From assembly GCF_003076135.1 (NCBI RefSeq), contig NZ_QDGZ01000004.1, positions 423,186-487,185 on the forward strand: 64,000 nt of DNA. The letters are read 5' to 3'. The notes under the pieces were generated by a model that searched no databases, was not told the DNA's origin, and saw nothing but the letters and a program-made list of their open reading frames with translations. The number at the start of each line of letters is the position of its first letter. Position 1 is the stretch's first letter. Shown one piece after another: positions 21,707 through 31,339 of the stretch. The stretch comes from Nocardioides gansuensis. GTDB lineage: Bacteria > Actinomycetota > Actinomycetes > Propionibacteriales > Nocardioidaceae. A program made the position numbers and the translations under genes.

Positions 21707-22978
21707 GTGCGCAGTCTGGTGGCAGCGGCCGTGGCCGCAGCGTTGGTGGTGGCGACGCCGGTGGCGTCGCGTGCCGACAGCGTCCAGGTGCTGCAGGGAC
21801 CCGGGGTGACGGCCAACGCGTGGCTCACCTACGTGCCGTGCGACTCGTTCTTCGGCGCCTCTTCGGCGCCGCAGGTCCGCATCAACCTCGGCCCCGGCGC
21901 AGCGCCCCTGGGCCGCCGCAGCGTCGGCCTGGTGCCCCCTGCCAGCGGGACGGCGTCGGGGCCGGTGGTGCGGATGGACTCCGTGGCCACCCAGTCCGCG
22001 GCCGTCGCGGTGCACGCGACCGGCGGCACCGCCGGCGCGGCGTACGTCTGGCTCTCCTCGCCCGACGCCCCCCTCGGCCACGCCTGGGCGGGCCGTGCCG
22101 ACGTGCCGGTCGGGGTCGGCGCCTGGCAGACGGTCGATGCCCACGCCCTCACCTTCCGCTGGCAGCTGCATGACCTGCTGACCGGGCGACCGGTCGCGGA
22201 CGCCGGGGCGGCGACGATCGGCGGGTTCACCGCCGCGCACGGGGACGGTCCGGGCTTCGTGGTGCTCGGCTTCGGCTGTGACGGCCGGTCGTTCAACCTC
22301 GACGCGGTGCGCGCCGCCGGCACCACCCTCGACTACGAGGGCATCGACCTGACGACGACCATCGGTGCCCCCGCGACGAGCGTGGCGGCCGGCGCCCGGG
22401 CCGTGGTGACCGGCGTGGTGCGCAGCGCCTCCGGACGCGTCACCGGTGATCCGCTGGTGCTGCAGGAGCGCAGGCCCGGTGCCGCGACCTGGCGCGACGT
22501 CAGCAGGCCGACCCTGAGCGACCCCGACGGCGTCTCGCGCGTGGAGGTCGTGGTCGAGGAGACGACGGAATACCGGTGGTTCCGCCCCGAGGGGCAGTAC
22601 GCCGACGCCGGGTGGTCGGACTCCCTCGTGATCGAGGCACGGAGCGCCCAGCCGTCACCCTCGCCGACGCAGCTGTCGACCCCCACGCAGACGGAGAAGC
22701 CGAGCCCCACGCCGACGGAGAAGCCGAGCCCGACACCGACGGAGGAGCCGAGCCCGACACCGACGGAGGAACCGACTCCAACCCAGGCCGCCACTCCCAC
22801 GTCGACCGAGACAGCGACGCCTGCGCCCACCACGACCGAGACAGCGACGCGGACAGCCACGCCGACGCCCACCCCGACCGAGACAGCGACGCCCGCCCCG
22901 ACCCCGGAGCCGACGACCGCACCGGTTCCGGCACCCGAGTCGCCCAGCACCGAGCCCAGCGGGACGCCGACGCCGTAG
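21707..22978 (+). CDS. Secreted protein with a Pro/Thr/Ser repeat tail
   Basis: The 423-residue product starts at GTG 21707, behind GGGGGAGAGGGAG. A signal peptide with a long Ala/Val core ends near ASRADS. A globular part (about 25-215) holds two Cys and no domain I recognise; it is followed by an Ig-like or beta-rich region (TSVAAGARAVVTGVVRSASG). The last 100 or so residues are low-complexity, with units like KPSPTPTE and ETATPAPT. No LPxTG or transmembrane anchor follows, so the protein is probably released, with the tail likely glycosylated or wall-spanning. The TAG stop is reused in the next gene's -10 box. Confidence 0.8.
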   Translation: MRSLVAAAVAAALVVATPVASRADSVQVLQGPGVTANAWLTYVPCDSFFGASSAPQVRINLGPGAAPLGRRSVGLVPPASGTASGPVVRMDSVATQSAAVAVHATGGTAGAAYVWLSSPDAPLGHAWAGRADVPVGVGAWQTVDAHALTFRWQLHDLLTGRPVADAGAATIGGFTAAHGDGPGFVVLGFGCDGRSFNLDAVRAAGTTLDYEGIDLTTTIGAPATSVAAGARAVVTGVVRSASGRVTGDPLVLQERRPGAATWRDVSRPTLSDPDGVSRVEVVVEETTEYRWFRPEGQYADAGWSDSLVIEARSAQPSPSPTQLSTPTQTEKPSPTPTEKPSPTPTEEPSPTPTEEPTPTQAATPTSTETATPAPTTTETATRTATPTPTPTETATPAPTPEPTTAPVPAPESPSTEPSGTPTP

Positions 22979-22981
22979 GGT
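22976..22981 (+). promoter_or_regulatory. -10 box TAGGGT overlapping the upstream stop codon
   Basis: TAGGGT begins with the TAG stop of the exoprotein gene and ends 6 bases before the ATG at 22988, so the downstream mRNA is probably leaderless. Confidence 0.55.
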
Positions 22982-22987
22982 CGCTCC

Positions 22988-23953
22988 ATGCCGTCCGCGA
23001 AGTCGCCGAGCGTGGAGATCGAGGTCGACGACAAGGTCGTCCGCGTCTCCAACCCCGATCGGGTCTACTTCCCCGCGAGTGGAGCGACCAAGCTCGACCT
23101 GGTCGACTACTACCTCGCCGTCGGCGACGGCATCGTCAACGCGCTCTACGAGCGACCGTGCATGCTGCACCGCTTCCCCAAGGGGCTCGCGGGCGACAAG
23201 GTGCACCAGAAGCGGCTCCCGGCCGGCGCCCCGCCCTGGGTCGAGACCGTGCGTCTGCATTTCCCGCGGTGGAACCGCACGGCCGACGAGCTGTGCGTCA
23301 CCGAGCTGGCCAGCGTCATCTGGGCCGTGCAGATGTCCACCGTCGAGTTCCACCCATGGAACAGCCGCCGTGCCGACACCGAGAAGCCCGACGAGTGGCG
23401 CATCGACCTCGACCCCGGCCCGGACTGCGAGTGGGAGACGGTCCAGCAGGTCGCCCACGTCGCGCACGAGGTGCTCGACGAGCTCGGCGCCACCGGCTTC
23501 CCCAAGACCAGTGGCGGCCACGGGCTGCACGTCTACGTCCGGATCAAGCCCGACCACGGCTTCCAGGACGTACGCCGGGGTGCCCTGGCGTTCGCGCGCG
23601 AGGTGGAGCGGCGCTCGGGAGGCGACGTGACGACCGCGTGGTGGCGCAAGGACCGGGACCCCGCCCAGCTCTTCGTGGACTACAACCAGAACGCCCGCGA
23701 CCACACGATCGCCGCCGCCTACTCCGTCCGCGGGGTGCCCAACGCCCAGGTGAGCGCGCCGATCAGGTGGGACGAGATCGACGACTGCGACCCGGCCGAC
23801 TTCACGATCCACACGATGCCCGCGCGGTTCGCGGAGCTCGGCGACCTCCATGCCGGCATCGACGACGCGGTCTTCGACTTCCGCCCACTGCTGGAGTGGG
23901 CCGACCGTGACGAGGCCGAGGGCAAGGCGGTCCCGCCGGAGTCCGACGAGTGA
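22988..23953 (+). CDS. Stand-alone LigD-type DNA polymerase/primase domain protein
   Basis: The 321-residue protein covers the polymerase domain of bacterial LigD (AEP primase superfamily) without ligase or nuclease domains. The start VRVSNPDRVYFP, the metal-binding IDLDPG, TSGGHGLHVYV with the conserved His, and VDYNQNARDHTIAAAYSVR are diagnostic. Such enzymes add ribo- or deoxynucleotides during end joining or gap repair. No ku or ligase gene is in the window, so it may act in another repair route or with partners elsewhere. Confidence 0.9.
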   Translation: MPSAKSPSVEIEVDDKVVRVSNPDRVYFPASGATKLDLVDYYLAVGDGIVNALYERPCMLHRFPKGLAGDKVHQKRLPAGAPPWVETVRLHFPRWNRTADELCVTELASVIWAVQMSTVEFHPWNSRRADTEKPDEWRIDLDPGPDCEWETVQQVAHVAHEVLDELGATGFPKTSGGHGLHVYVRIKPDHGFQDVRRGALAFAREVERRSGGDVTTAWWRKDRDPAQLFVDYNQNARDHTIAAAYSVRGVPNAQVSAPIRWDEIDDCDPADFTIHTMPARFAELGDLHAGIDDAVFDFRPLLEWADRDEAEGKAVPPESDE

Positions 23954-23972
23954 GTCCGGTGGGGTCCTGACG

Positions 23973-24524
23973 ATGGTGACCCGGGCGAGCCGGCTCGTGC
24001 TGCTCAACGGCATGCCCGGGATCGGGAAGTCCACGCTGGCTGCCCGCTACGTCGCCGACCATCCCGGTGTCCTGCTCCTCGACGTCGACCACGTCCGCCG
24101 GATGATCGGAGGGGACCTCGCCGACAACGCAGAGCCCGCCCGGCACCTGGCCCTCGCCATGGCACGGGCCCACCTGGAGGTCGGGCAGGACGTGGTCGTG
24201 CCACAGCTCGTGGCGCGCCTCGACCAGGTGGAGCGGTTCGAGCAGGTGGCGCGCGAGGCCGGCGCGACCGTCGTACACGTCCTCCTGCTCGACGAGGGCG
24301 ACCGCGACGAGGACCGGTTCTACCGTCGCGAGGGCGACGACGCCTGGCACGAGGACGTGCGACGCCTGGTCGCGCGGGAGGGCGGCCGGGCGCGGCTGGC
24401 CGCCTATGAGGAGGGGCTACGGGAGGTGGCCGCGGCGCGGCCCCACCTCGAGGTGCTGCACACCCGGGAGGGCGAGGCCGACGAGTCGTACGCCGACCTG
24501 CTGGGGCTGCTGGACCCCGACTGA
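23973..24524 (+). CDS. P-loop kinase-like ATPase
   Basis: The 183-residue protein has a Walker A GMPGIGKST near the N-terminus, a hydrophobic strand ending in Asp (VLLLDVDHVRR), and Arg-rich helices towards the end. This fits small AAA/zeta-toxin-like or shikimate-kinase-like phosphotransferases. No substrate can be named. The ATG at 23973 lies 19 bases after the polymerase gene. No small antitoxin-like gene is adjacent, so a toxin role is not supported. Confidence 0.75.
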   Translation: MVTRASRLVLLNGMPGIGKSTLAARYVADHPGVLLLDVDHVRRMIGGDLADNAEPARHLALAMARAHLEVGQDVVVPQLVARLDQVERFEQVAREAGATVVHVLLLDEGDRDEDRFYRREGDDAWHEDVRRLVAREGGRARLAAYEEGLREVAAARPHLEVLHTREGEADESYADLLGLLDPD

Positions 24525-24619
24525 CGTACGCAGGCAGGACCGCCGATCTCCTGACGCTGCCGACCCTCACGCACAGCGACTCCACAGGAAGCCCACATCG
24601 ACTCCTCATCCGGGGCGCC

Positions 24620-24625
24620 TAGGTT
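24620..24625 (+). promoter_or_regulatory. -10 box TAGGTT, leaderless type
   Basis: TAGGTT ends 6 bases before the ATG of the lipid kinase gene at 24632. Confidence 0.5.
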
Positions 24626-24631
24626 CGAGGC

Positions 24632-25567
24632 ATGACCGCTCTGCGCACCGACCACGTCGCCGTCGTCGTCAACACCGGCTCCCGGCGGGGTGCCGATGCG
24701 CTGGCCGAGGTGACCGCACGGCTGCACGAGGTGACCGGCCGCCTCGACGTGCTGTCCGTGCCGGCCGGCGGAGACGTCGGCGGCGCCCTGGCGAGTGCGG
24801 CGGCCGAGGGACCTGACCTGCTGGTCGTCGGCGGGGGAGACGGCACCGTGGGCTGTGCTGCCGGACTGGTCGCCGGCAGCGGGACGGTGCTGGGCGTCCT
24901 GCCCCTGGGCACCGCCAACGACTTCGCCCGCACGCTCCAGATCCCCTTCGCGCTCGACGCCGCCGTGTCGACCCTCACGCACGGCAAGGTGGTGGACATC
25001 GACCTCGGTCGCGTCGAGGGCTGGCCGTTCCTCAACGTCGCGTCGGTGGGTCTCTCGGTCGGCGTGACCCAGCACCTCTCCCCGCGGCTCAAGCGGAGGC
25101 TCGGCCCGGCCGCCTACCCTGCGGCCGCCCTCGCGGCGTACCGGCACCACCGTCCCTTCGCCGCCCGGCTCGAGTTCCCCGACGGCGATCAGCAGCCCCT
25201 CGAGGTCGAGGACCTGCTCCAGATCTCGATCGGGAACGGGCGCCACTTCGGGGGCGGCAACACCGTCTCCCCCACCGCGTCCCTCGACGACCACCTCCTC
25301 GACGTGCATGCCGTCGTGCGCGGTCGCCTCCGCGACCACGTCTCGATCGCCCGGCTGCTGCGCACCGGCCACCTCGTCGAGCACGACCTGGTCCACCACG
25401 TGACGACGCAACGCCTGCGCCTCGTCACCGACGAGCCGATGCGGGTGAACCTCGACGGCGAGGTGGTGACGACGACGCCCGCGGAGTTCACCCTCGAGCG
25501 CAACACCGTGCACGTCGTGGTGCCCGTCCACAGCACCGCCGCACAGTGGGACGGCGCTGGTCACTAG
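24632..25567 (+). CDS. Diacylglycerol/lipid kinase family protein
   Basis: The 311-residue protein has the DAGK catalytic signature [10 protein letters not shown] near residue 66 and [12 protein letters not shown] near residue 90. The C-terminal part, with [11 protein letters not shown] and RVNLDGEVV, matches the YegS/DgkB fold. It phosphorylates a lipid or sphingoid-like substrate at the membrane; the substrate is unknown. Its TAG stop forms part of the rpe -10 box. Confidence 0.88.
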   Translation: MTALRTDHVAVVVNTGSRRGADALAEVTARLHEVTGRLDVLSVPAGGDVGGALASAAAEGPDLLVVGGGDGTVGCAAGLVAGSGTVLGVLPLGTANDFARTLQIPFALDAAVSTLTHGKVVDIDLGRVEGWPFLNVASVGLSVGVTQHLSPRLKRRLGPAAYPAAALAAYRHHRPFAARLEFPDGDQQPLEVEDLLQISIGNGRHFGGGNTVSPTASLDDHLLDVHAVVRGRLRDHVSIARLLRTGHLVEHDLVHHVTTQRLRLVTDEPMRVNLDGEVVTTTPAEFTLERNTVHVVVPVHSTAAQWDGAGH

Positions 25568-25570
25568 GAT
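25565..25570 (+). promoter_or_regulatory. -10 box TAGGAT overlapping the upstream stop codon
   Basis: TAGGAT starts with the lipid kinase stop codon and ends 7 bases before the GTG of rpe. Confidence 0.5.
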
Positions 25571-25577
25571 CCCGCCC

Positions 25578-26240
25578 GTGGGCATTCAGATCACGCCGAG
25601 CATCCTCAACGCCGACTTCGCCAGACTGGGCGAGGAGGTGGCCCGCATCGGCAGCGCCGACTGGGTGCACGTCGACGTGATGGACAACCACTTCGTGCCC
25701 AACCTGACGTTCGGGCCGGCGATGGTCGAGGCGCTCAGCAAGGCGACCGACATCCCGCTCGATGCGCACCTGATGATCGAGGACGCCGACCGCAACGCGT
25801 CGGCGTACGCCGAGGCAGGCGCCGGGAGCGTCACCTTCCACGTCGAGGCGACCCAGGCCCCGATCCGCCTGGCTCGTGAGATCCGCGCGCAGGGCGCGCG
25901 CGCCTCGATGGCGCTCAAGCCGGCGACCCCGATCGAGCCCTACGAGGCGCTGCTGCCCGAGCTCGACATGCTGCTGATCATGACGGTGGAGCCTGGCTTC
26001 GGGGGGCAGAAGTTCCTCGACCTGTGCCTGCCGAAGATCCGCACCGCGCGCGAGCTGATGCGCAAGCACGGGGTCGAGACCTGGCTGCAGGTCGACGGGG
26101 GAGTCTCCCTGGAGACGATCGAGCGCTGCGCCGAGGCGGGAGCCGACGTGTTCGTCGCGGGCTCGGCGGTCTACTCCGCCGACGACCCGGACGCCATGGT
26201 GCGCGAGCTCAAGGCGAAGGCGGAGGCCGCGGCGCAATGA
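25578..26240 (+). CDS. rpe: Ribulose-phosphate 3-epimerase
   Basis: The enzyme interconverts ribulose 5-phosphate and xylulose 5-phosphate. The 220-residue TIM barrel has [55 protein letters not shown] and VDGGVS, covering the metal and phosphate sites. The start is GTG 25578. It overlaps the next gene by four bases. Its supply of pentose phosphate fits the riboflavin genes that follow. Confidence 0.96.
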   Translation: MGIQITPSILNADFARLGEEVARIGSADWVHVDVMDNHFVPNLTFGPAMVEALSKATDIPLDAHLMIEDADRNASAYAEAGAGSVTFHVEATQAPIRLAREIRAQGARASMALKPATPIEPYEALLPELDMLLIMTVEPGFGGQKFLDLCLPKIRTARELMRKHGVETWLQVDGGVSLETIERCAEAGADVFVAGSAVYSADDPDAMVRELKAKAEAAAQ

Positions 26241-26665
26241 CCAGGCGGGCACGCGTCGAGGACGTCCACGAGACGGCCCTGGCGATGCCCCACGTCGTCG
26301 TCGAGCGAGCCGCCGGCGGCCGGCCGGTCTACCAGGTGGGCAGGAAGTCCTTCGTGTTCTTCCGCGGGCCGCGGCCCGACGCGGTCGATCCGGATACCGG
26401 CGAGCGGCTCGAGGACGTCATCGTGCTCTGGGTCGCCGACGAGGGCGACAAGCAGGCGCTGCTCCAGGACGAGCGGCTGCCCTTCTTCACCACGCCGCAC
26501 TTCGATGGCCACCCGTCGGTGCTGGTCCGCGAGTCCCGGCTCGGCGAGATCGATCGCGACGAGCTCGTCGAGCTCGTGCAGGAGGCCTGGCTGTCCCAGG
26601 CGTCCGCCCGGCGCGGGCGGGAGTGGCTCGCCGCGCACCGAGGCTCGGAGGGACAACCCAACTGA
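26237..26665 (+). CDS. MmcQ/YjbR family protein (copy 2)
   Basis: The 142-residue protein is a paralogue of the one at 19091-19522. Both share a P-D-T/E-T-G-E turn, FFTxxHFxGxxxVLVxxSRLGEI and a helical end with AWL. Function is not established for the family. The ATG overlaps the rpe stop by four bases, so the two are co-expressed. Confidence 0.8.
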   Translation: MTRRARVEDVHETALAMPHVVVERAAGGRPVYQVGRKSFVFFRGPRPDAVDPDTGERLEDVIVLWVADEGDKQALLQDERLPFFTTPHFDGHPSVLVRESRLGEIDRDELVELVQEAWLSQASARRGREWLAAHRGSEGQPN

Positions 26666-26957
26666 TCCGCCGACCGGGTGGACCTGGTGTCGCCAGGTGA
26701 CGTCGGGTCCGCCCGGTCACCGGGCCGGGATCTCGCGGAACGTCTGCGCATGGTCGGAGGCAGGAACTGCGCGTACGACGACCAGTCGTCGCCGTGTCGC
26801 TCAGCCAGAGCCCGTGGTGGTCAGCAGCACGAGCGCGGCGGGTCTCAAGCCGGGGTGACTCCCCATGAGTTGCCGAGACCGACGTCACCGTGGACGCGCC
26901 GGGCGGGAATGCCGCCGGATGTGGCAGGGTTGTCCCCGCAAGAGCCAGCATTGGCTC
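26666..26957. other. Intergenic stretch before the FMN riboswitch
   Basis: No convincing gene was seen in these 292 bases. Two short perfect hairpins follow the upstream stop: ACCTGG/CCAGGT (26682-26698) and GCCCGG/CCGGGC (26711-26725). They could end the rpe transcript. The riboswitch promoter should lie near the right end, where CAGGGT (about 26927-26932) is a weak -10 candidate. Confidence 0.4.
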
Positions 26958-27084
26958 GCGTGCTCTGGGGGCGGTGAAACTCCGCACCGGCGGTGAAAGT
27001 CCGCGACCCGGCCACAGCCAGTGGCCGGTTGACCAGGTGGAACTCCTGGACCGACGGTCAAAGTCCGGATGAGAAGACGCACGC
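26958..27084 (+). promoter_or_regulatory. FMN riboswitch (RFN element)
   Basis: The conserved RFN blocks occur in order: GGGGGCGGTGAAACTCCGCA, CCGGCGGTGAAAGTCCGCGA, the variable GGCCAC/GTGGCC arm, CAGGTGGAACTCCTGG, and ACCGACGGTCAAAGTCCGGA with TGAGAAGA. The closing stem is GCGTGC (26958-26963) with GCACGC (27079-27084). Binding of FMN should switch off the rib operon. Between it and ribD (27085-27173) a stem GTCCG/CGGAC (about 27148-27163) lies just before the Shine-Dalgarno CGGAGG, so control of translation initiation is plausible. Confidence 0.95.
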
Positions 27085-27173
27085 AGCACCGCAGGACAGC
27101 ACGTGGCCCGTCGGGGTCCGCGCCCTGTGAGTGCCGACGCCCCGGAGTCCGCGACCACGGACCCGGAGGCGAG

Positions 27174-28208
27174 ATGACGACCAGCGAGGCAGAGCAGCGC
27201 GCGATGCGCCGCGCGCTCCAGCTCGCGGCGACCCCCGGCGTCCCCCACGGCCCCAACCCGCGCGTGGGCTGCGTCCTGCTCGCCGACGACGGCACCGAGG
27301 TCGCGGAAGGCTTCCACCGCGGCGCCGGCACGCCGCACGCCGAGGCCGCCGCACTGGCCGAGGCGGGAGAGTCCGCGCGCGGCACCACCGCCGTCGTCAC
27401 CCTCGAGCCCTGCAACCACACCGGCCGGACCGGGCCCTGCGCCGAGGCGCTGATCGCCGCAGGCATACGCCGGGTGGTCCACGCGGCGTCCGACCAGAGC
27501 TCGGTCGCCACAGGCGGCGCCGACCGGCTGCGCGCGGCCGGCATCGAGGTCGAGGGCGGACTGATGGCCGACGACGCCCGCGCGCTGAACCGGGCCTGGA
27601 CGTTCGCGGTCGAGCACGGCCGGCCCTACGTCACGTGGAAGTTCGCGACCACGCTCGACGGGCGCAGCGCCGCGGCAGACGGCACCAGCCGCTGGGTCTC
27701 GAGCCGAGCCGCCCGGCTGGACACCCACCGGCTCCGGGCCGAGTGCGACACCATGCTCGTCGGCGCCAACACGGTCGTCGTCGACGACCCCGAGCTGACC
27801 GTGCGCGACGAGGTGGACGAGCCCGTCGCCCGCCAGCCGCTGCGCGCCGTGATGGGCCTGCGCGACCTGCCCGCGGACAGGCGGGTGCTCAACGACCGCG
27901 CCGAGACGGTCCAGCTGCGCACCCGCGACCCCCGCGAGGCACTGGAGCTGCTGCACCAACGAGGGAGGCAGCACGTGTTTCTCGAGGGCGGCCCGACCCT
28001 GGCAGCGGCCTTCCTGGAGGCCGGCCTGGTCGACGAGGTCGTCTGCTACGTCGCGCCCATGCTGCTCGGCGCCGGCACCAGCGCGGTCGCCGACCTCGGC
28101 ATCACCACCATCGCCGAGGCCCTCCGCCTGCACGTGGACGACGTGCACGTCCTGCAGGGGCACGACGGCGAGGACACCAACGTCCGGCTCACCATGAGGA
28201 GGCACTGA
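27174..28208 (+). CDS. ribD: Riboflavin deaminase/reductase RibD
   Basis: The bifunctional enzyme deaminates the pyrimidine and reduces the ribose of the GTP-derived intermediate. The N-terminal deaminase has the zinc motifs HAEAAAL and PCNHTGRTGPC. The C-terminal reductase starts near residue 145 with PYVTWKFATTLDGRSAA and has FLEGGPTLAAAF. The ATG 27174 follows CGGAGG and gives 344 residues. An upstream in-frame ATG at 27069 was rejected because it lies inside the riboswitch. Confidence 0.95.
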   Translation: MTTSEAEQRAMRRALQLAATPGVPHGPNPRVGCVLLADDGTEVAEGFHRGAGTPHAEAAALAEAGESARGTTAVVTLEPCNHTGRTGPCAEALIAAGIRRVVHAASDQSSVATGGADRLRAAGIEVEGGLMADDARALNRAWTFAVEHGRPYVTWKFATTLDGRSAAADGTSRWVSSRAARLDTHRLRAECDTMLVGANTVVVDDPELTVRDEVDEPVARQPLRAVMGLRDLPADRRVLNDRAETVQLRTRDPREALELLHQRGRQHVFLEGGPTLAAAFLEAGLVDEVVCYVAPMLLGAGTSAVADLGITTIAEALRLHVDDVHVLQGHDGEDTNVRLTMRRH

Positions 28209-28837
28209 TGTTCACCGGCATCGTCGAGGAGCTCGGCACGGTCGCGGCCGTGGAGGAGCAGGGCGACGCGATCAGGCTCACGATCGAGGCAGCAACCGTG
28301 CTCGAGGGCACCGGGCTGGGTGACTCCATCGCGGTCAACGGCTGCTGCCTCACGGTGGTCTCGACGGACGGCGGCAGGTGGACCGCCGACGTCATGCAGG
28401 AGACCCTCGACAAGACCTCGCTCGCCGGCGTCGCGCCGGGGGAGAGGGTCAACCTCGAGCGCGCCGTCACCGTCGACAAGCGGCTCGGCGGCCACCTCGT
28501 GCAGGGCCACGTCGACGGGGTCGGCGAGGTGCTCCGCCGCACTCCCAGCGAGCACTGGGAGGTCGTCGAGATCTCGCTCCCGCAGCACCTGTCCCGCTAC
28601 CTCGTCGACAAGGGCTCCATCACCGTGGACGGCGTCTCGCTGACCGTGGTGGAGGCCGGCCCCGACAGCTTCACCGTCAGCCTCATCCCCGAGACCCTCG
28701 CCCGCACCACGCTGGGCACCCGCCAGGTCGGCGCACGGGTCAACCTCGAGGCCGACGTCATCGCCAAGCACGTCGAGAAGCTGCTCGCGAGCGGCTACCT
28801 CGACCGGTTCACCGAGAACGCGAAGGACGACGCATGA
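28208..28837 (+). CDS. ribE: Riboflavin synthase alpha subunit
   Basis: The enzyme dismutates two 6,7-dimethyl-8-ribityllumazine molecules to riboflavin. It is built from two lumazine-binding repeats: [12 protein letters not shown] with VNGCCLTVV in the first, and GHVDGVGEV with VDGVSLTVV in the second. The length of 209 residues is usual. It overlaps ribD by one base and the next gene by four. Confidence 0.95.
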   Translation: MFTGIVEELGTVAAVEEQGDAIRLTIEAATVLEGTGLGDSIAVNGCCLTVVSTDGGRWTADVMQETLDKTSLAGVAPGERVNLERAVTVDKRLGGHLVQGHVDGVGEVLRRTPSEHWEVVEISLPQHLSRYLVDKGSITVDGVSLTVVEAGPDSFTVSLIPETLARTTLGTRQVGARVNLEADVIAKHVEKLLASGYLDRFTENAKDDA

Positions 28838-29520
28838 CCCTCCTCGACTGGCTCCTGCACGGAGTCATCCCCGTGGGCGACACCGGCCTGCACGTGCGCG
28901 AGGTGGTGGGCAACCTCTTCGGCCTCGCGAGCGCCGTCCTCGGCATGCGCCGCCTGGTCTGGGCGTGGCCCGTCGGGCTCGTCGGCAACGCGCTGCTCTT
29001 CACCGTCTTCGCGACCGGCGCGCTCAGCGGCGCGGACAGCGAGCCGCTGTGGGGCCAGGCCGGCCGCCAGGTGTTCTTCGCCGCGATGGCGCTCTACGGC
29101 TGGTGGCGCTGGACGGCCGAGAAGCGCGCCGGCGGTGCCGCCGACGGGGGAGCGATCACTCCGCGCTGGGCCTCGTGGCCGGAGCGGGCCCAGCTGCTCG
29201 CACTCGGTGTCGGCGGCTACGCCGCGGCGTACCTCCTGCTCCTCCTGATCGGCTCCTGGGGCCCCGTGACCGAGGCCTGGATCCTCGCCGGCTCGATGCT
29301 CGCGACCTACGGCATGGCGCGCGGCTGGGTGGAGTTCTGGATCGTGTGGCTGCTCGTCGACGTGGTCGGCGTGACCACGCTGGTGCAGGCGGGCTACTAC
29401 CCGACGGCGGCGATGTACGTCGTCTACGCGGGGTTCGTGGTCGTGGGGCTCTTCGTCTGGCGCGAGGCGTCGGCGGCGCCGCAGGCCATGGACCCGACCC
29501 TCGAGGAGGTTGGCGCATGA
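28834..29520 (+). CDS. PnuC-family transporter, probably for riboflavin (RibM type)
   Basis: The 228-residue protein has about seven hydrophobic helices and PnuC-type features: the [12 protein letters not shown] segment, YGWWRW, and the C-terminal [24 protein letters not shown]. PnuC proteins carry vitamins by facilitated diffusion. The classical substrate is nicotinamide riboside, but relatives inside actinobacterial rib operons (RibM/PnuX) carry riboflavin. Its place between ribE and ribBA behind an FMN riboswitch supports the riboflavin role by context. Overlaps on both sides are four bases. Confidence 0.85.
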   Translation: MTLLDWLLHGVIPVGDTGLHVREVVGNLFGLASAVLGMRRLVWAWPVGLVGNALLFTVFATGALSGADSEPLWGQAGRQVFFAAMALYGWWRWTAEKRAGGAADGGAITPRWASWPERAQLLALGVGGYAAAYLLLLLIGSWGPVTEAWILAGSMLATYGMARGWVEFWIVWLLVDVVGVTTLVQAGYYPTAAMYVVYAGFVVVGLFVWREASAAPQAMDPTLEEVGA

Positions 29521-30791
29521 GCGACAAGATCAGGCTCGACCCCGTCGAGCGGGCGATCGAGGACATCGCCGCGGGCAAGGCGGTCGTGGTCGTCGACGAC
29601 GAGGACCGCGAGAACGAGGGCGACATCATCTTCGCTGCCGCCAAGGCGACGCCGGAGCTGATGGCCTTCACGATCCGCCACTCCAGCGGCGTGATCTGCG
29701 TGCCGATGCCCGCGGACATGCTGGACCGGCTCGAGATCCCGCTGATGACGCCGCACAACAAGGACAAGCTGCGCACGGCGTACACGATCTCGGTCGACGC
29801 CCGCGACGGCGTGAGCACTGGCATCAGCGCGGCCGACCGCGCCCACACCGCGCGCGTGCTCGCCGACAGTGCCACCGAGCCGTGGGAGCTGACCCGCCCG
29901 GGCCACGTCTTCCCGCTGCGCTACCGGGAGGGCGGCGTGCTGGTGCGCCGCGGCCATACCGAGGCCGCAGTCGACCTGGCCAAGCTGGCCGGGCTCACCC
30001 CGGCGGGTGTGCTGGTCGAGGTCGTCAACGACGACGGCACGATGAAGCGCGGCCCCGAGCTGCGGGAGTTCGCCGACGAGCACGGCCTCGCCATGATCTC
30101 CATCGACGACCTGGTGCGCTACCGCCGTCGCCACGAGCTGCACGTCGAGCGGGTCGCCGAGACCCGCCTGCCGACCGCGCACGGCGAGTTCACGGCGTAC
30201 GGCTACCGGATCACCATCGACGACAGCGAGCACCTCGCGCTGGTCCACGGCGACATCTCCGATGCTGGCCGAGCGGGGTCGCGACCCGTGCTCACCCGCG
30301 TGCACTCCGAGTGCCTGACCGGCGATGTGTTCGGCAGCCACCGCTGCGACTGCGGGCCCCAGCTGCACGAGGCGATGGCCCGGATCGTCGAGGAGGGCAG
30401 GGGAGTGGTGGTCTACCTGCGCGGTCACGAGGGCCGGGGCATCGGCCTGGTCGCCAAGCTGCAGGCCTACGAGCTGCAGGACGGCGGCCGTGACACGGTC
30501 GACGCCAACCTCGACCTCGGCCTGCCGGCGGACGCGCGGCACTACGGCACCGCGACGCAGATCCTGCGCGACCTCGGGATCGAGAGCGTGCGGCTGCTGA
30601 CCAACAACCCGAAGAAGACCGCCAGCCTGGAGGACTTCGGCATCCACGTCGCCGAGCGGGTCGGCCTGACGACACAGACCAACGAGCACAACATCGACTA
30701 CCTGCGCACCAAGCGCGACCGGATGGGCCACGTCCTCCCGGACCTGACCTCGGCCACGGTCGTCGAGACCACGGAGGAGCTGCACCAGTGA
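29517..30791 (+). CDS. ribBA: Bifunctional 3,4-dihydroxy-2-butanone 4-phosphate synthase / GTP cyclohydrolase II
   Basis: The N-terminal RibB domain (about 1-205) makes the four-carbon unit from ribulose 5-phosphate and has [10 protein letters not shown] and GHVFPLR. The C-terminal RibA domain opens GTP; zinc Cys lie in [19 protein letters not shown] and the Arg region is GHEGRGIGL. The 424-residue length fits the fused form. It overlaps both neighbours by four bases. Confidence 0.96.
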   Translation: MSDKIRLDPVERAIEDIAAGKAVVVVDDEDRENEGDIIFAAAKATPELMAFTIRHSSGVICVPMPADMLDRLEIPLMTPHNKDKLRTAYTISVDARDGVSTGISAADRAHTARVLADSATEPWELTRPGHVFPLRYREGGVLVRRGHTEAAVDLAKLAGLTPAGVLVEVVNDDGTMKRGPELREFADEHGLAMISIDDLVRYRRRHELHVERVAETRLPTAHGEFTAYGYRITIDDSEHLALVHGDISDAGRAGSRPVLTRVHSECLTGDVFGSHRCDCGPQLHEAMARIVEEGRGVVVYLRGHEGRGIGLVAKLQAYELQDGGRDTVDANLDLGLPADARHYGTATQILRDLGIESVRLLTNNPKKTASLEDFGIHVAERVGLTTQTNEHNIDYLRTKRDRMGHVLPDLTSATVVETTEELHQ

Positions 30792-31264
30792 GCGGACACG
30801 GAGCCCCCGACCAGCAGCCGATGGACTGCAGCGACCTGCGGGTCGCCGTCGTCGCCGCGAGCTGGCACACCCAGGTGATGGACGGCCTGCTCGCCGGCGC
30901 GCAGCGCGCGCTCGACGCCCACCAGGTCACCGACGCCACCGTCGTGCGCGTGCCGGGCACCTTCGAGCTGCCCGTCGTCGCGCAGGCCGTGGCCGGCCAG
31001 GGGTACGACGCGCTGGTGGCGCTCGGCGTCGTGATCCGTGGCGGCACGCCACACTTCGAGTACGTCTGCTCGGCCGCGACCGACGGCCTCACCCGGGTCG
31101 CGCTCGACCACACGGTGCCCGTCGGCTTCGGCGTGCTCACCTGCGACACCGAGCAGCAGGCCCTCGACCGGGCCGGCCTCGAGGGGTCGAGCGAGGACAA
31201 GGGCTGGGAGGCGACGGCAGCCGCGCTGGCGACTGCGCGCACCCTCACCGACCTGCGCGCCTAG
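30788..31264 (+). CDS. ribH: 6,7-dimethyl-8-ribityllumazine synthase
   Basis: RibH joins the RibB and RibD-derived products to make lumazine. Family motifs are [30 protein letters not shown] and [16 protein letters not shown]; the catalytic His is in HFEYV. At 158 residues it is normal. The GTG start overlaps the ribBA stop. This is the last gene of the riboflavin operon. Confidence 0.95.
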   Translation: MSGHGAPDQQPMDCSDLRVAVVAASWHTQVMDGLLAGAQRALDAHQVTDATVVRVPGTFELPVVAQAVAGQGYDALVALGVVIRGGTPHFEYVCSAATDGLTRVALDHTVPVGFGVLTCDTEQQALDRAGLEGSSEDKGWEATAAALATARTLTDLRA

Positions 31265-31339
31265 CCGGCCAGCCCGCGGACGACCAGCGTTCGGCATCTC
31301 GGTGCCGCGCGTTCAACGCCCGCTGCTGGGATGCCGCAC

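Noticed and set aside
23973..24524. Toxin-antitoxin system based on a zeta-like kinase
   Set aside because: There is no small partner gene next to it and the toxin active-site pattern is not clear.
26678..26977. Small plus-strand frame before the riboswitch
   Set aside because: No ribosome-binding site, no family resemblance, and it runs into the riboswitch.
27069..27173. Upstream in-frame ATG for ribD
   Set aside because: It lies inside the riboswitch, gives an Arg-rich extension, and the ATG at 27174 has a good Shine-Dalgarno sequence.
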